Shown here piece after piece: positions 1 to 7,595 of a stretch of DNA of 18,592 bases. Source of the DNA: JBGVMW01 sp045125095 (GTDB lineage: Bacteria; Bacillota; Clostridia; Lachnospirales; Lachnospiraceae); NCBI GenBank assembly GCA_045125095.1, contig JBGVMW010000053.1, forward strand, positions 1-18,592. The letters are read 5' to 3'. The stretch's first letter is position 1. Every line of letters begins with the position of its first letter. Under the pieces are notes generated by a model. The model made no database searches, was not told the origin of the DNA, and saw nothing but the letters and a program-made list of their open reading frames with translations. The translations under genes and the position numbers were made by a program.

Positions 1-131
1 GTAAAAATATAAAATATTATACGTTATCCGCTATAATCTAGATAGTTTATAATACATAAGCTACAACACACCTACCTATATGCTAATTTTTTTGCTATAA
101 TAAATTAAATAATCTTTTATCCAGCAACCAC

Positions 132-413
132 ATGCCACTAGCTTTTCCGTCTGTGCTGATAATTAGCTGCCACAACCTGAACCCCGGCAAGAGTCAGCAC
201 CTGAAAGCACTCTGCAAGCCGCTGGATGACTACAGCAAGTTTTCCAACAAATTTAAGGAATACCGCAAAGAAAAGGACTCTATAAATGACTCGGTTCGCA
301 TTACCATCGACTACTGCCGCAAAAATGGCATCATGACTGACTATCTTACCGACAACGAAAGCGAGGTTATTAACATGTTTGGTTTTGAAGTGATACTCCA
401 CTTGGACAACTGA
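132..413 (+). pseudogene. C-terminal fragment of an Rpn-family (PD-(D/E)XK) nuclease/transposase-like protein
   Basis: A 93-residue reading frame resembles the C-terminal half of Rpn-family recombination-promoting nucleases: a hydrophobic strand, then an N-x-N-P-G-K-type turn (residues 15-20), a C-K-P-L-x-D-Y segment (28-33), and a helical stretch ending in E-V-I-N-M (78-82). The N-terminal nuclease core is absent. The frame stays open upstream only to about position 87, and no Shine-Dalgarno sequence precedes the ATG, so this is probably a decayed remnant and not an expressed gene. It ends in a TGATG overlap with the next frame. The family call rests on recalled pattern only. Several TATAAT-like hexamers lie in the A+T-rich 1-131 stretch, without convincing -35 partners. 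Confidence 0.5.
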
Positions 414-721
414 TGCGGGATTTCAAGCAATCAAATCCCGACCTGATAAAAGCAAAAATATCATCTGATAGGATGAAATATCTCAAATCCACCAATGAGG
501 AGGTAATCAAAATGTGCAACATCGTAGAAGAATACACTGCCAAAAAAGTCGCTGAAGCAACTGCCGAAGCTGCTGCTCGCAGCAGAGATGAGGGTATGCG
601 CATTGCCAATTTAAACAACATTAGAAATATAATGCGCAACATGCACTTGTCAGCTGAAAAAGCTATGGAAGCCATTGGCATTGAGCAGTCACAATACAAG
701 CAGTATCTGGCATTGCTTTAA
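413..721 (+). pseudogene. C-terminal tail of a second Rpn/PD-(D/E)XK transposase-like protein
   Basis: A 102-residue frame begins with an ATG that overlaps the stop of the preceding fragment (TGATG) and has no Shine-Dalgarno sequence. The first 50 residues resemble the helical segment that follows the nuclease core in TIGR01784-type Rpn proteins, with a D-F start, then R-x-K-Y-L-K, then E-E-V-I-K-M-C. The rest is a charged, Ala/Glu-rich coiled region followed by a small helical tail in which an A-E-K-A-M-E-A-I motif (residues 83-90) matches the usual C-terminus of these proteins. The catalytic domain is absent. It could be the tail of a different paralogue fused behind the first fragment, or the continuation of the same decayed gene in another frame. 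It is followed directly by a strong terminator, so it probably is the true 3' end of an ancestral gene. Confidence 0.5.
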
Positions 722-743
722 CCGAATTACACACAATTTTTGG

Positions 744-790
744 GGCTGTCGCCTTTGATGATTTTTCATCAGGCGACAGCCTTTTATTTT
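744..790 (+). terminator. Rho-independent terminator after the Rpn-type fragments
   Basis: An 11-bp perfect stem pairs 744-754 with 771-781. It continues, past a two-base bulge, as a second 5-bp stem (757-761 with 766-770) around a four-T loop. A T-rich tail follows at 782-790. The T tract is only on the plus strand, so it serves the plus-strand fragments. Read from the minus strand the hairpin is not followed by Ts, so it is not an obvious terminator for the convergent glf gene. Confidence 0.85.
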
Positions 791-804
791 TCCCATTTAT
801 TTCT

Positions 805-1920
805 CTATACTACCCCTTCTTTTTGCCAACACTTCAACGCCGCAGCTATTACCTGATCCATATCATAATATTTATACTCACCCAGGCGCCCGCCAAAGAT
901 AACCTTCTGCTCCGCCTCAGCCAGCTCCTTATACTCAGCATACAGCCTGCCATTCTGCTCATCATTCACAGGATAATATGGCTCATCACCCGGCTTCCAC
1001 TCCGAGGAATACTCTCTGCTGATAATGGTCTTGGGCAAATCATTGCCAGCTTCATCCTTGCCGAACTCGAACCATTTATGCTCGATAATACGCGTCCACG
1101 GAGTCTCCCTGTCCGTATAATTCACCGCCGCGTTCCCCTGATAATTAGACTTGTCCAGAAGCTCATTCTCAAACCGCACGGAGCGATACTCCAAAGTCCC
1201 CAGCCTATAGTCAAAATAAGCATCAATCGGGCCTGTATAGACAACCTTGCCAGCCAAGGCATCCAAAGCAGCCTTGTCCGCCAGATAATCAGTATTCAGG
1301 CGCACCTCTATGCCCTTCAGCAGATTGGCCACCAGCTTCGTATATCCACCTACCGGGATGCCCTGATACAAGGCATTAAAATAATTGTTGTCAAAAGTCA
1401 GGCGCACCGGCAGCCGCTTGATAATGAAGGCCGGCAGCTCCCTGCAATCACGCCCCCACTGCTTCTCGGTATATCCTTTAATCAGCTTTTCATAAATATC
1501 CCTGCCCACCAGGGATATGGCCTGTTCCTCCAGATTCCGGGGCTCCCCCGCAATCTCCCTGCGCTGCTCCTCAATCCTGGCCATGGCTTCCTCCGGCGTC
1601 ACCACGCCCCACATCTTGTTAAAGGTATACATATTGAAGGGCAGGGAAAACAGCTCCCCCTTGTAGTTGGCCACCGGACTGTTAGTAAACCGGTTAAACT
1701 CAGCAAACTGAGTAACATACTCCCAGACCTGCCTGTTGTTCGTGTGGAAAATATGCGCCCCATATTTGTGCACATTAATCCCCTCTATCTTCTCCGTGTA
1801 GACATTTCCGGCAATATGCGGCCTCCTGTCCACCACCAGCACCGATTTCCCGGCTTTTTTCGCCTCATGGGCAAAAACTGCCCCGAACAAGCCACTGCCC
1901 ACAACCAGATAATCATACAT
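805..1920 (-). CDS. glf: UDP-galactopyranose mutase
   Basis: This 371-residue FAD flavoenzyme interconverts UDP-galactopyranose and UDP-galactofuranose in the cytoplasm, supplying Galf for the surface polysaccharide. The N-terminus has the Rossmann FAD motif G-S-G-L-F-G (residues 8-13) and an acidic end of beta-2 (D31). R-L-P-V-R-L-T-F-D-N-N-Y (169-180) contains the arginine equivalent to the catalytic Arg174 of the Klebsiella enzyme (here R173). T-R-I-I-E-H-K (276-282) supplies the second (R277). The C-terminal G-G-R-L-G-E-Y-K-Y-Y-D-M-D (343-355) closes the flavin site. Length and motif order match the bacterial family. The ATG is preceded by AGGAG at good spacing. It is the last gene of the minus-strand locus, 37 bases after the broken acyltransferase. 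Confidence 0.96.
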   Translation of the reverse strand: MYDYLVVGSGLFGAVFAHEAKKAGKSVLVVDRRPHIAGNVYTEKIEGINVHKYGAHIFHTNNRQVWEYVTQFAEFNRFTNSPVANYKGELFSLPFNMYTFNKMWGVVTPEEAMARIEEQRREIAGEPRNLEEQAISLVGRDIYEKLIKGYTEKQWGRDCRELPAFIIKRLPVRLTFDNNYFNALYQGIPVGGYTKLVANLLKGIEVRLNTDYLADKAALDALAGKVVYTGPIDAYFDYRLGTLEYRSVRFENELLDKSNYQGNAAVNYTDRETPWTRIIEHKWFEFGKDEAGNDLPKTIISREYSSEWKPGDEPYYPVNDEQNGRLYAEYKELAEAEQKVIFGGRLGEYKYYDMDQVIAAALKCWQKEGVV

Positions 1921-1957
1921 AAAGCTACATCTCCTAAAAATTAACGCTTAAAAACAT

Positions 1958-3016
1958 TTAAATCTGACCTGATGAAAAATATTCCCTGACATGAATAAAA
2001 ATATATGTACAAAGCAGGCACAAAATACTTATGACTAGAAAATTCAGTGCCACAGCCCCCATCCCATCAGCAATTTTTTTTGCCAGCCTAAAAGTAGGCA
2101 AGAGATTCCAGGCTATAAAATGCACACAATAAATCATCATCGTATTGCAGCCTATCCACGCCAAAACCTTGCCAGCCGGACTGCTGCCATACTGCTCCGA
2201 AAACTTATTGGCCAGCCAAAATACCAGCCAGGAACCTGACAAGGCTCCAATCACATCCACAACCCCAAGGCCATAATAATTCCTATATAGATGTGTCTCA
2301 CCCCAAAATATGGAAATCAGCCAGGACACCGCCAGCATCAATAACGTTAATGGCGCAATTTTTGCATACCGCCAAAGCCCCTTTTCCCTGATGAGCATAC
2401 CTGCAAAAATCCAGAATGTCACAGCCAGGCCGTTCTGAATGCTGAATGGAACAAAAAAGTATTGGGAGCTGATGATTCCCAGCAGGGAGCATGCTGCTAT
2501 CACCCGGGCTCCCCATCTTTTCTGCCAACACCACTTCACAAGCAAGCTGCCATAAAAAAGTGCCAGCAGAAACCAAAACATCCCTATCTCGCCACCAGAC
2601 AAACGATGCAGGACACCACTGCTGTCAAATATCCACGTTCCCTGGCCCGCACCGGAACCATAAAACGAAATGTACAGCCATTCCGTAAAAGCAGCAAACC
2701 AATCCCTGCCCTTCACGGCAGCCATTATGGATTTTCCTGCAATCACTATGCCGCAGCATACAGCATAAGGCACCAGCAAACGCCTGGCCCTGGACAAGGC
2801 AAATTACTGCCACGTCTTCCTGCCGGATATAAAATACCCCGACATCATAAAGAGCATTGGCATATGAAAAGAATAAAACACCTGCATTGCCCTGCCACAG
2901 CCTGCCTGCTGAAGTACATGCCCTGCTATCACACCGATAATGCATACTCCCTTGCACAAATCCAGCGACAATATGCGCGATTGATTGATTAATTGATTGA
3001 GCCTATCCTGTATCAT
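1958..3016 (-). pseudogene. Membrane acyltransferase family 3, interrupted by an in-frame TAA
   Basis: Reading one frame from the ATG at 3016 gives 70 codons, a TAA at 2806-2804, then 281 more codons to the stop at 1958, about 352 residues in all, the normal size of an acyltransferase-3 protein. The first part holds the family signature K-x10-H (K22, H33) in the first membrane helix and F-H-M-P-M-L-F-M-M-S-G-Y-F (50-62). The second part opens with R-A-R-R-L-L-V-P-Y and carries eight or nine further hydrophobic helices. Family members O-acylate sugars of surface polymers in the membrane. A TTG at 3028 is a possible start, but the G-rich ribosome site then sits directly against it, so the ATG at 3016 is preferred. 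A TTG just after the stop could allow restart, but has no clear ribosome site. Probably inactive, unless the TAA is a sequencing error or is read through. Confidence 0.85.
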
Positions 3017-3041
3017 AAATAATGTCAACCCTTCTGCTAAA

Positions 3042-4490
3042 TTAACCCATCTTTAATCTATTTTTCAGTTTTTCCAAGCCCCACCTTAACAAATCATCCT
3101 TCATTATCCACAACAAAAATACATACACGCATATTCCCACTGCCCCCAAAATACTTGTATTTACAACACCTGTTTCATATTGCAGCAATTCATCTGTACA
3201 AACTATAGCTGCCGTCATACAAACACTGCACAAAAAATATTTCTTACACAATGCTAATGCCTCTACAAACGAAAAAACTTTCCGCACAAACCAAAACTGC
3301 ACAACAGTAACACAGATTTCTGCCGTAATCGAAGCTATTGCCGCCCCTAGAGACATGAACATTGGAATCAGCACAAGATTCAAGGCGAAATTTACCAAAG
3401 CCCCAGCAGTAACCGAAACAGTAAGGGCATTCTGCCTGTTCACTGCCATTAGATACTGGATACCTGTCACATTGCTGATACCTATGGCCAAAAGCAAAAC
3501 ACTAAATACCTTGACCAGCAAGCCTACTTTTTCATAGCCAGGACCAAAAAACCACGGCACAGCAGTATCAATCAGTCCAATCATGGCAAACATCATCGGC
3601 AAGCCAATCATCCAGACAAAACGATAAGACCGCATGATATAGCGATAAATAGCCTCTGTATCATTATGGGCGTATGCTGCCGCGATGCGGGGCAACATAA
3701 CAGGCCCCAGGGATGTAACCACCATCAGTGCCATCTTGACAATCTTCTCCGCCTGCTCATAGTAGCCATTCTCAAAAGCAGAACCTGTAAGTATGCCAAT
3801 CATGGTTTTATCAAACACGGTATAAATCTGAATCGCAATCTGCGGCAAGAACATCTGAACAATAACCACAAAATTTCTAAAGGGATTTATTTCATTCCTT
3901 GCCACCCGGACAAGATACTTGGGCAAGTACAACCAAATAGATACCGCTCCCAGAAAATTCATAACAGCCATCAAGCCGATATACAATAGCAGGTCAGAGA
4001 CATCATGTATCAGCAGGAAAATACCGGCAATACTCAAAATACGTATCACAAAGTTGCGCAGGACAATCTTGCCAAATTCCTCCAAGCCCTGAAAGAACCA
4101 GCTTATATCAAACAGGACAACCAGTATATTGATAGCCTGCACCCAATAAATAACCTTATCCTCCACATCGCAATGAGAAATAATAAGATAATAACTCAAT
4201 AAGCTGATACTAACTGTTATGGCCCTGATACCCACAACCTCATAAAAAATCCTGCTCTGGGCATGTACATCATCCTGATGATAAGCAATCTCCCTCTGGG
4301 CATAGCTTGCAATCCCCAAAGAGGCCAGCAAAATAAAATACGCCACAATAGATGTAGTATAGCTGTACATCCCCACACCATCCGGGCCCAGTACCCGGGA
4401 AATATATGGCGTAGTAATGAAGGGCGTGACCAAGGTCAGAAGCTGATAGCTCAGATTGTATATATAGTTTTTAGAAATGCTTTTTTTCAT
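3042..4490 (-). CDS. wzx: Wzx-type polysaccharide flippase (oligosaccharide repeat-unit transporter)
   Basis: This 482-residue integral membrane protein is hydrophobic throughout, with roughly 12-14 predicted helices. The N-terminus has the layout of the polysaccharide-biosynthesis (RfbX/Wzx, MOP superfamily) family: a short basic leader, N-x-x-Y-x-x-x-x-x-L-T-L-V-T-P-F (residues 8-24), then P-Y-I-S-R-V-L-G-P-D-G-V-G (28-40). It would flip the undecaprenyl-linked repeat unit across the membrane for the Wzy polymerase. The ATG at 4490 is fixed by this conserved start, though the ribosome site is weak (TTTGAG). It is separated from the rest of the biosynthetic genes by a relic-filled gap on its upstream side. 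Expression would need read-through or a promoter in that gap. The symbol is by family and says nothing on substrate. Confidence 0.9.
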   Translation of the reverse strand: MKKSISKNYIYNLSYQLLTLVTPFITTPYISRVLGPDGVGMYSYTTSIVAYFILLASLGIASYAQREIAYHQDDVHAQSRIFYEVVGIRAITVSISLLSYYLIISHCDVEDKVIYWVQAINILVVLFDISWFFQGLEEFGKIVLRNFVIRILSIAGIFLLIHDVSDLLLYIGLMAVMNFLGAVSIWLYLPKYLVRVARNEINPFRNFVVIVQMFLPQIAIQIYTVFDKTMIGILTGSAFENGYYEQAEKIVKMALMVVTSLGPVMLPRIAAAYAHNDTEAIYRYIMRSYRFVWMIGLPMMFAMIGLIDTAVPWFFGPGYEKVGLLVKVFSVLLLAIGISNVTGIQYLMAVNRQNALTVSVTAGALVNFALNLVLIPMFMSLGAAIASITAEICVTVVQFWFVRKVFSFVEALALCKKYFLCSVCMTAAIVCTDELLQYETGVVNTSILGAVGICVYVFLLWIMKDDLLRWGLEKLKNRLKMG

Positions 4491-4642
4491 AACTCAAAAT
4501 TTGAAATTAATTTAAACTTCCCACATCGTAAAATGGTGTAGTTCCTTGAAAACTGTATATTTCAGAAAATAAAAAAGGCGTAAAGCCTCAAAACTTGGTA
4601 CAATAGAAGTGACCATCAACCATGACCCAGGGGGGGTACGCC

Positions 4643-4795
4643 ATGTCTATTGTATCACTTGAAGCCAAAGATGAAAAACTGACACAAAGTGCATATTATT
4701 CCTTTTTAATCCATTTCCAATCTGCCATGCAAAAACTTTTTACTATGCTTAAGAATAAACACAATATGATACTGGCACTTCCATCGCATATGTGA
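4643..4795 (+). CDS. Unrecognised 50-residue frame, possibly a truncated transposase N-terminus
   Basis: The frame starts with ATG six bases after a run of seven Gs (4630-4636) that gives an excellent ribosome site. The product starts M-S-I-V-S-L-E-A-K-D-E-K and continues with an amphipathic helical stretch (S-F-L-I-H-F-Q-S-A-M-Q-K-L-F). It ends in L-P-S-H-M before TGA. It has no signal peptide, membrane helix or recognised motif. The strong ribosome site and the downstream terminator argue that the region once encoded or still encodes a protein. The short length and position between polysaccharide genes on the opposite strand suggest a deletion derivative of a mobile-element gene. I do not recognise it and give no function. 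Confidence 0.35.
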   Translation: MSIVSLEAKDEKLTQSAYYSFLIHFQSAMQKLFTMLKNKHNMILALPSHM

Positions 4796-4820
4796 TAAAC
4801 TTTTATCATCTATTTGGACC

Positions 4821-4885
4821 GCCTCCTATATTGTTGAGCTTGTCTTGCGACACCATCTCAAGTATAACATAGGAGGCTTTTTTTT
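4821..4885 (+). terminator. Rho-independent terminator-like hairpin in the flippase upstream gap
   Basis: GCCTCCTAT (4821-4829) pairs perfectly with ATAGGAGGC (4869-4877), with further partial pairing inside the loop, and is followed by a run of Ts (4878-4885). Orientation is plus strand, serving the short frame at 4643-4795 and not the minus-strand locus. The stem is solid, but the loop of about 39 bases is long for a simple terminator. Confidence 0.6.
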
Positions 4886-4926
4886 ATCATCACCGATACG
4901 GCTTTTTATATTCTCCCCAGCATAGC

Positions 4927-4958
4927 TTTTGGGTTAGGATTTTTCATTCAACCCAAAA
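4927..4958. other. 9-bp inverted repeat downstream of the GT2 gene
   Basis: TTTTGGGTT (4927-4935) and AACCCAAAA (4950-4958) form a perfect 9-bp stem with a 14-base loop, 50 bases beyond the stop of the minus-strand GT2 gene. Neither strand has a T tract directly after the stem, so it is only a possible weak terminator or an mRNA 3'-end hairpin. It could also mark the edge of the relic unit. Confidence 0.4.
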
Positions 4959-5007
4959 CTAGCAATAGCAATCTGACAAATGTAATTTTTATAAATAATT
5001 AAGCTTG

Positions 5008-6045
5008 TCATAATCTATAAAAAAAATTTATCTTCTTAACTTCATGAATAATTACTGATTTAAATGTCTTTATCATCGAAGAAATTCTGTATAGTACGCG
5101 ATATAAATTTATAAAAAAAAGATAGTTATACCTTACAAAAGCATATTTTCCCAATGGAATCTCTCTTATAAACTCAGGATACTTCTTTCTCATATTTGTA
5201 TCAAAATATCTGAGTTGACATATTTTATCATTTTTGCACATTATAACAAACATATTAAATATGGCTATATATTTTTTCTGAACAAACATTTTTAATATTT
5301 TTGTATTCGGGTGCTTAATATGAGTTATATATTCTTCAAGTAATCTATTTTCAATATAAATCATATCTTCAATATGGTTATATACTCCAATAGAACTTAC
5401 ACTTTGCCCATCTACCCCCAACCGATATTGATATACACATTTATCACTAACTTGAAAGGTTTTCGTTACTAAAAAAACTAAAAACACATATTCTGTATCA
5501 GCATAAAATCTATTTGATGACATTCTAAAATTCTCTTGCCGCAACTTATTTGTTCTCACAGTAATTGAATGCATTGGAAATATATTATTTAAATTCATCT
5601 GTTGAATATCATTTTTTGTATTCAGGTTATATGAATCTACCACTTTCCGCCTAACAATCTTGTTTTTATAAACTTCATTAAAATCATTTATCATAAGATC
5701 CGCTCTGCATGAAAATAATTCTTCTATAAAACCATCAAATTCCTCCACGTCTACCCAATCATCACCATCTAATATTTTGAAATACTTCCCCTGCGCCCTT
5801 TTTATTGATTCGTTAATTGTAGAGCCATGTCCTCCATTTTTCTTATTTACTAAAATAAAACTTTTCGGATATTTTTTTTGATATTTATTTGCAATATTTT
5901 CAGTATTATCCTTAGAGCCATCATTTATTATTAATACTTCTATATCAGCCAAATATCTTGATCTAGCTAACGAATCTAAACAATTTTCTAGCACATCTTC
6001 TACATTATATGCTGCTACCGAAATTGACAAAATTTTATCACTCAT
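5008..6045 (-). CDS. GT2-family glycosyltransferase
   Basis: A 345-residue GT-A fold glycosyltransferase that would add one sugar from a nucleotide donor to the lipid-linked repeat unit at the inner face of the membrane. The N-terminal strand L-S-I-S-V-A-A-Y-N-V (residues 6-15), I-N-D-G-S (40-44), the K-N-G-G-H-G-S-T-I-N acceptor/donor loop (69-78) and the D-G-D-D metal motif (93-96, a DXD variant) are all present. The C-terminal third is basic and helical without a clear transmembrane segment. The ATG at 6045 follows a G-rich stretch (GGGG) and AAAGAAA, a mediocre ribosome site. The gene is markedly A+T-rich and is isolated: an IS3 relic lies upstream and another relic region lies downstream. 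Donor and acceptor cannot be read from sequence. Confidence 0.92.
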   Translation of the reverse strand: MSDKILSISVAAYNVEDVLENCLDSLARSRYLADIEVLIINDGSKDNTENIANKYQKKYPKSFILVNKKNGGHGSTINESIKRAQGKYFKILDGDDWVDVEEFDGFIEELFSCRADLMINDFNEVYKNKIVRRKVVDSYNLNTKNDIQQMNLNNIFPMHSITVRTNKLRQENFRMSSNRFYADTEYVFLVFLVTKTFQVSDKCVYQYRLGVDGQSVSSIGVYNHIEDMIYIENRLLEEYITHIKHPNTKILKMFVQKKYIAIFNMFVIMCKNDKICQLRYFDTNMRKKYPEFIREIPLGKYAFVRYNYLFFINLYRVLYRISSMIKTFKSVIIHEVKKINFFYRL

Positions 6046-6072
6046 TTTTCTTTACCCCATTTTTCACAATTT

Positions 6073-6101
6073 ACAATATTGAAGTCATAACTAATTTACA
6101 A
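6073..6101 (-). promoter_or_regulatory. Possible promoter for the isolated GT2 gene
   Basis: On the minus strand TTGTAA (6101-6096) and TATTGT (6078-6073) are spaced by exactly 17 bases, each matching four of six consensus positions, about 28 bases before the ATG at 6045. It lies between the IS3 relic and the gene, so it could restore transcription that the insertion cut. The region is very A+T-rich and chance matches are expected. Confidence 0.25.
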
Positions 6102-6232
6102 TTAATTCTGATTATCTAAAAACTTGTTTATCTCTCCTTACTAACATATTAATTTACCATTACAAATACAAATCGTGTTGCTCATTTACTGTCATCAAAT
6201 TATTAAAGAACAGCACTTGTCTTATTTTATAA

Positions 6233-6252
6233 TGTACCCATAACAGTGGACA
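6233..6252 (+). repeat. Left terminal inverted repeat of the IS3 element
   Basis: TGTACCC-ATAACAGT-GGACA. The outer seven and inner five bases match the right end read on the other strand. The eight central bases diverge. Confidence 0.7.
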
Positions 6253-6358
6253 CACGAATTAGTGTAGTACCCGTTTTACAGACACCCACACAAGACGTGC
6301 CCCTGTTATTAATCACCGTTCCCATGTGAACCCTTTTTCTTGGACACGCCCTTCCAGA

Positions 6359-6376
6359 TGTGATATTCTAATCACA
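6359..6376. promoter_or_regulatory. Palindrome just upstream of IS3 orfA
   Basis: TGTGAT (6359-6364) and ATCACA (6371-6376) form a 6-bp inverted repeat with a six-base spacer, ending five bases before the GGAGG ribosome site (6382-6386) of orfA. It may be a repressor-binding site or a small hairpin that limits transposase translation. Function is inferred from position only. Confidence 0.35.
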
Positions 6377-6392
6377 GAAATGGAGGATTTTC

Positions 6393-6819
6393 ATGAGCAG
6401 AAAACTATTCACAGAGGAACAACAACAGTTACTTCGCCAAAACCCTTACATCTACAGTGTTACTGAGACAAGGATCACTCTCACCAAAGAGTTCAAGGAG
6501 CTCTTCATGACCGCATACAAAGCTGGTGAATCTCCGAGAAAGATTCTTGAATATCATGGGTTTTGACATCAGCCTCATCGGCGAGCGGCGCATATGGAGC
6601 ATTTCCCAGCATATCCGTACAGAATATAAACAGTACGGGGAATTCCATGAGGGTTATGGTCCACGGGGCGAGGCAGCCAGCCACGATGCAACCACAGATG
6701 CTACCAAACCTGTATCCGAGGCTGATGAGATTAAACAGCTGCGGCATGAAGTAGATTACCTGAAACAGGAAATGGAATTTCTAAAAAAAATTTCCTCGAT
6801 CAGAACTACAAGAAAGTAG
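6393..6819 (+). pseudogene. IS3-family transposase OrfA, frameshifted
   Basis: The ATG at 6393 follows TGGAGG. The first 57 codons (start M-S-R-K-L-F-T-E-E-Q) run into a TGA at 6564-6566. Dropping one T from the TTTT at 6561-6564 joins them to the frame that continues D-I-S-L-I-G-E-R-R and ends at the TAG of 6817-6819, giving about 141 residues. The first part has an F-K-E-L-F-x-x-A-Y-K-A-G-E-S-P-R-K-I-L helix-turn-helix-like segment. The second ends in a heptad-like I-K-Q-L-R-H-E-V-D-Y-L-K-Q-E-M-E-F-L-K-K coiled segment typical of IS3 OrfA dimerisation. Family knowledge: OrfA binds the element ends and OrfAB carries out transposition. The one-base insertion disables both products, unless a sequencing error. 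Confidence 0.8.
6783..6789 (+). promoter_or_regulatory. Programmed -1 frameshift site of the IS3 element (A-AAA-AAA)
   Basis: A run of eight As (6783-6790) lies in the last part of orfA. Read in the orfA frame it is CTA-AAA-AAA-ATT, a canonical A-AAA-AAA slippery heptamer. Slipping back one base leads into the orfB frame, which is open across the junction and joins the OrfA zipper to N-F-L-D-Q-N-Y-K-K and then the orfB ATG at 6831. IS3-family elements make the OrfAB transposase this way. Confidence 0.65.
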
Positions 6820-6830
6820 GTGCTCTGCTC

Positions 6831-7595
6831 ATGAACGATTCTTCCTGGGTATTCGAAATCATCTACAACACCATGCATCAAAGCCATAACACGCTGTCTT
6901 TCAAGACACTCTGTGAAATGGCAGGTGTATCCCGTAGCGGTTATTACGCCTGTGTCAAAGCCGCCCCTGCAAGAGCGCTTAAAGAACAGCAGGATCATGA
7001 TGACTTTGATCTGATACTGGCTGCCTACAAAATGCACGGCTATACAAAGGGTGCCAAGGGCATCTACATGGCCCTGCTTCATATGGATCCGCCTGTGATT
7101 ATGAATCTCAAAAAGATCCGGCATCTGATGGACAAATTCAATCTGTCCTGCCCCTACAGGGGCCCGAACCCTTACAGGCGTATGGCCAAAGCCCTTAAGA
7201 CAAGCAATGTCGCAGACAACCTGCTTCAGCGTGAATTTGAGGCATACGGCCCCAGAATCGTCCTGCTGACGGACATCACCTATCTGCCGTACAATGGCAC
7301 CTTTGCTTATTTATCTACTGTCCTGGATGCCTTTACCAAGCAGATACTGTCGTATGTGCTCAGCCCATCACTGGAAGTGGATTTCGTTTTGGAAACCATC
7401 AACAAACTGGTGGAAAATCATGGAGTCTCCCTCCAGGCGGAAACGGTCATTCATTCAGATCAGGGCTGCCACTATACCAGCCACAAGTTCATAAATATCC
7501 TTTATGATAAAAAACTCCGCCAGTCCATGTCCCGCAGGGGAAACTGCTGGGACAACGCTCCGCAGGAAAGCTTCTTCAATTCAAAATGTCCTTGA
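6831..7595 (+). pseudogene. IS3-family transposase OrfB (DDE integrase), 3'-truncated
   Basis: 254 residues counted from the ATG at 6831. The frame is open further upstream to the frameshift site, as expected for OrfAB. An HTH_21-like region (V-S-R-S-G-Y-Y, residues 33-39, and the Y-x-x-H-G-Y segment at 66-71) precedes the integrase core. The three catalytic acids are visible: D148 in L-L-T-D-I-T-Y, D210 in I-H-S-D-Q-G-C-H-Y and E246 in W-D-N-A-P-Q-E-S-F-F. Just after the Glu the frame turns into N-S-K-C-P and stops inside the right inverted repeat, so roughly 40-50 C-terminal residues usual for this family are missing. A deletion between the catalytic Glu and the right end explains this. Probably inactive. 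Confidence 0.85.

Larger units (their letters stand above)
4538..4885 (+). mobile_element. Possible relic of an insertion element (promoter-like region, short frame, terminator)
   Basis: The 517-base gap between the flippase and GT2 genes (4491-5007) holds a plus-strand unit, opposite to the locus. It has an extended -10 box TGG-TACAAT (4596-4604), a strong G-rich ribosome site (4630-4636), a 50-codon frame (4643-4795) and a hairpin with a T tail (4821-4885). This layout of a promoter, an ATG after a good ribosome site, a very short frame and a terminator fits an insertion element whose transposase has been mostly deleted. I found no clear terminal inverted repeats or target duplication, and I do not recognise the family. 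Boundaries are nominal. It could equally be a small independent gene. Confidence 0.3.

Noticed and set aside
744..790. Bidirectional terminator also ending the glf transcript
   Set aside because: On the minus strand the stem is followed by CCAAAAATT and not by a T tract, so there is no sequence support for intrinsic termination in that direction.
823..1944. Long plus-strand frame (373 codons) opposite glf
   Set aside because: It mirrors the well-supported glf gene, has no ribosome site and no recognisable protein family. It is an antisense shadow caused by codon bias.
1958..2797. A separate 279-residue membrane protein starting at a TTG
   Set aside because: It is the continuation, in the same frame, of the acyltransferase started at 3016. 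The TTG has no clear ribosome site, so it is more likely the second half of a broken gene than an independent gene.
6228..6233. TATAAT overlapping the left end of the IS3 element as a promoter
   Set aside because: No -35 hexamer lies at 16-18 bases, and the flanking sequence is so A+T-rich that a chance match is likely.
6526..6819. Independent small gene starting at GTG 6526
   Set aside because: Its first codons overlap the true orfA frame and the conserved sequence only begins after the extra T near 6561-6564. It is the second half of frameshifted orfA.
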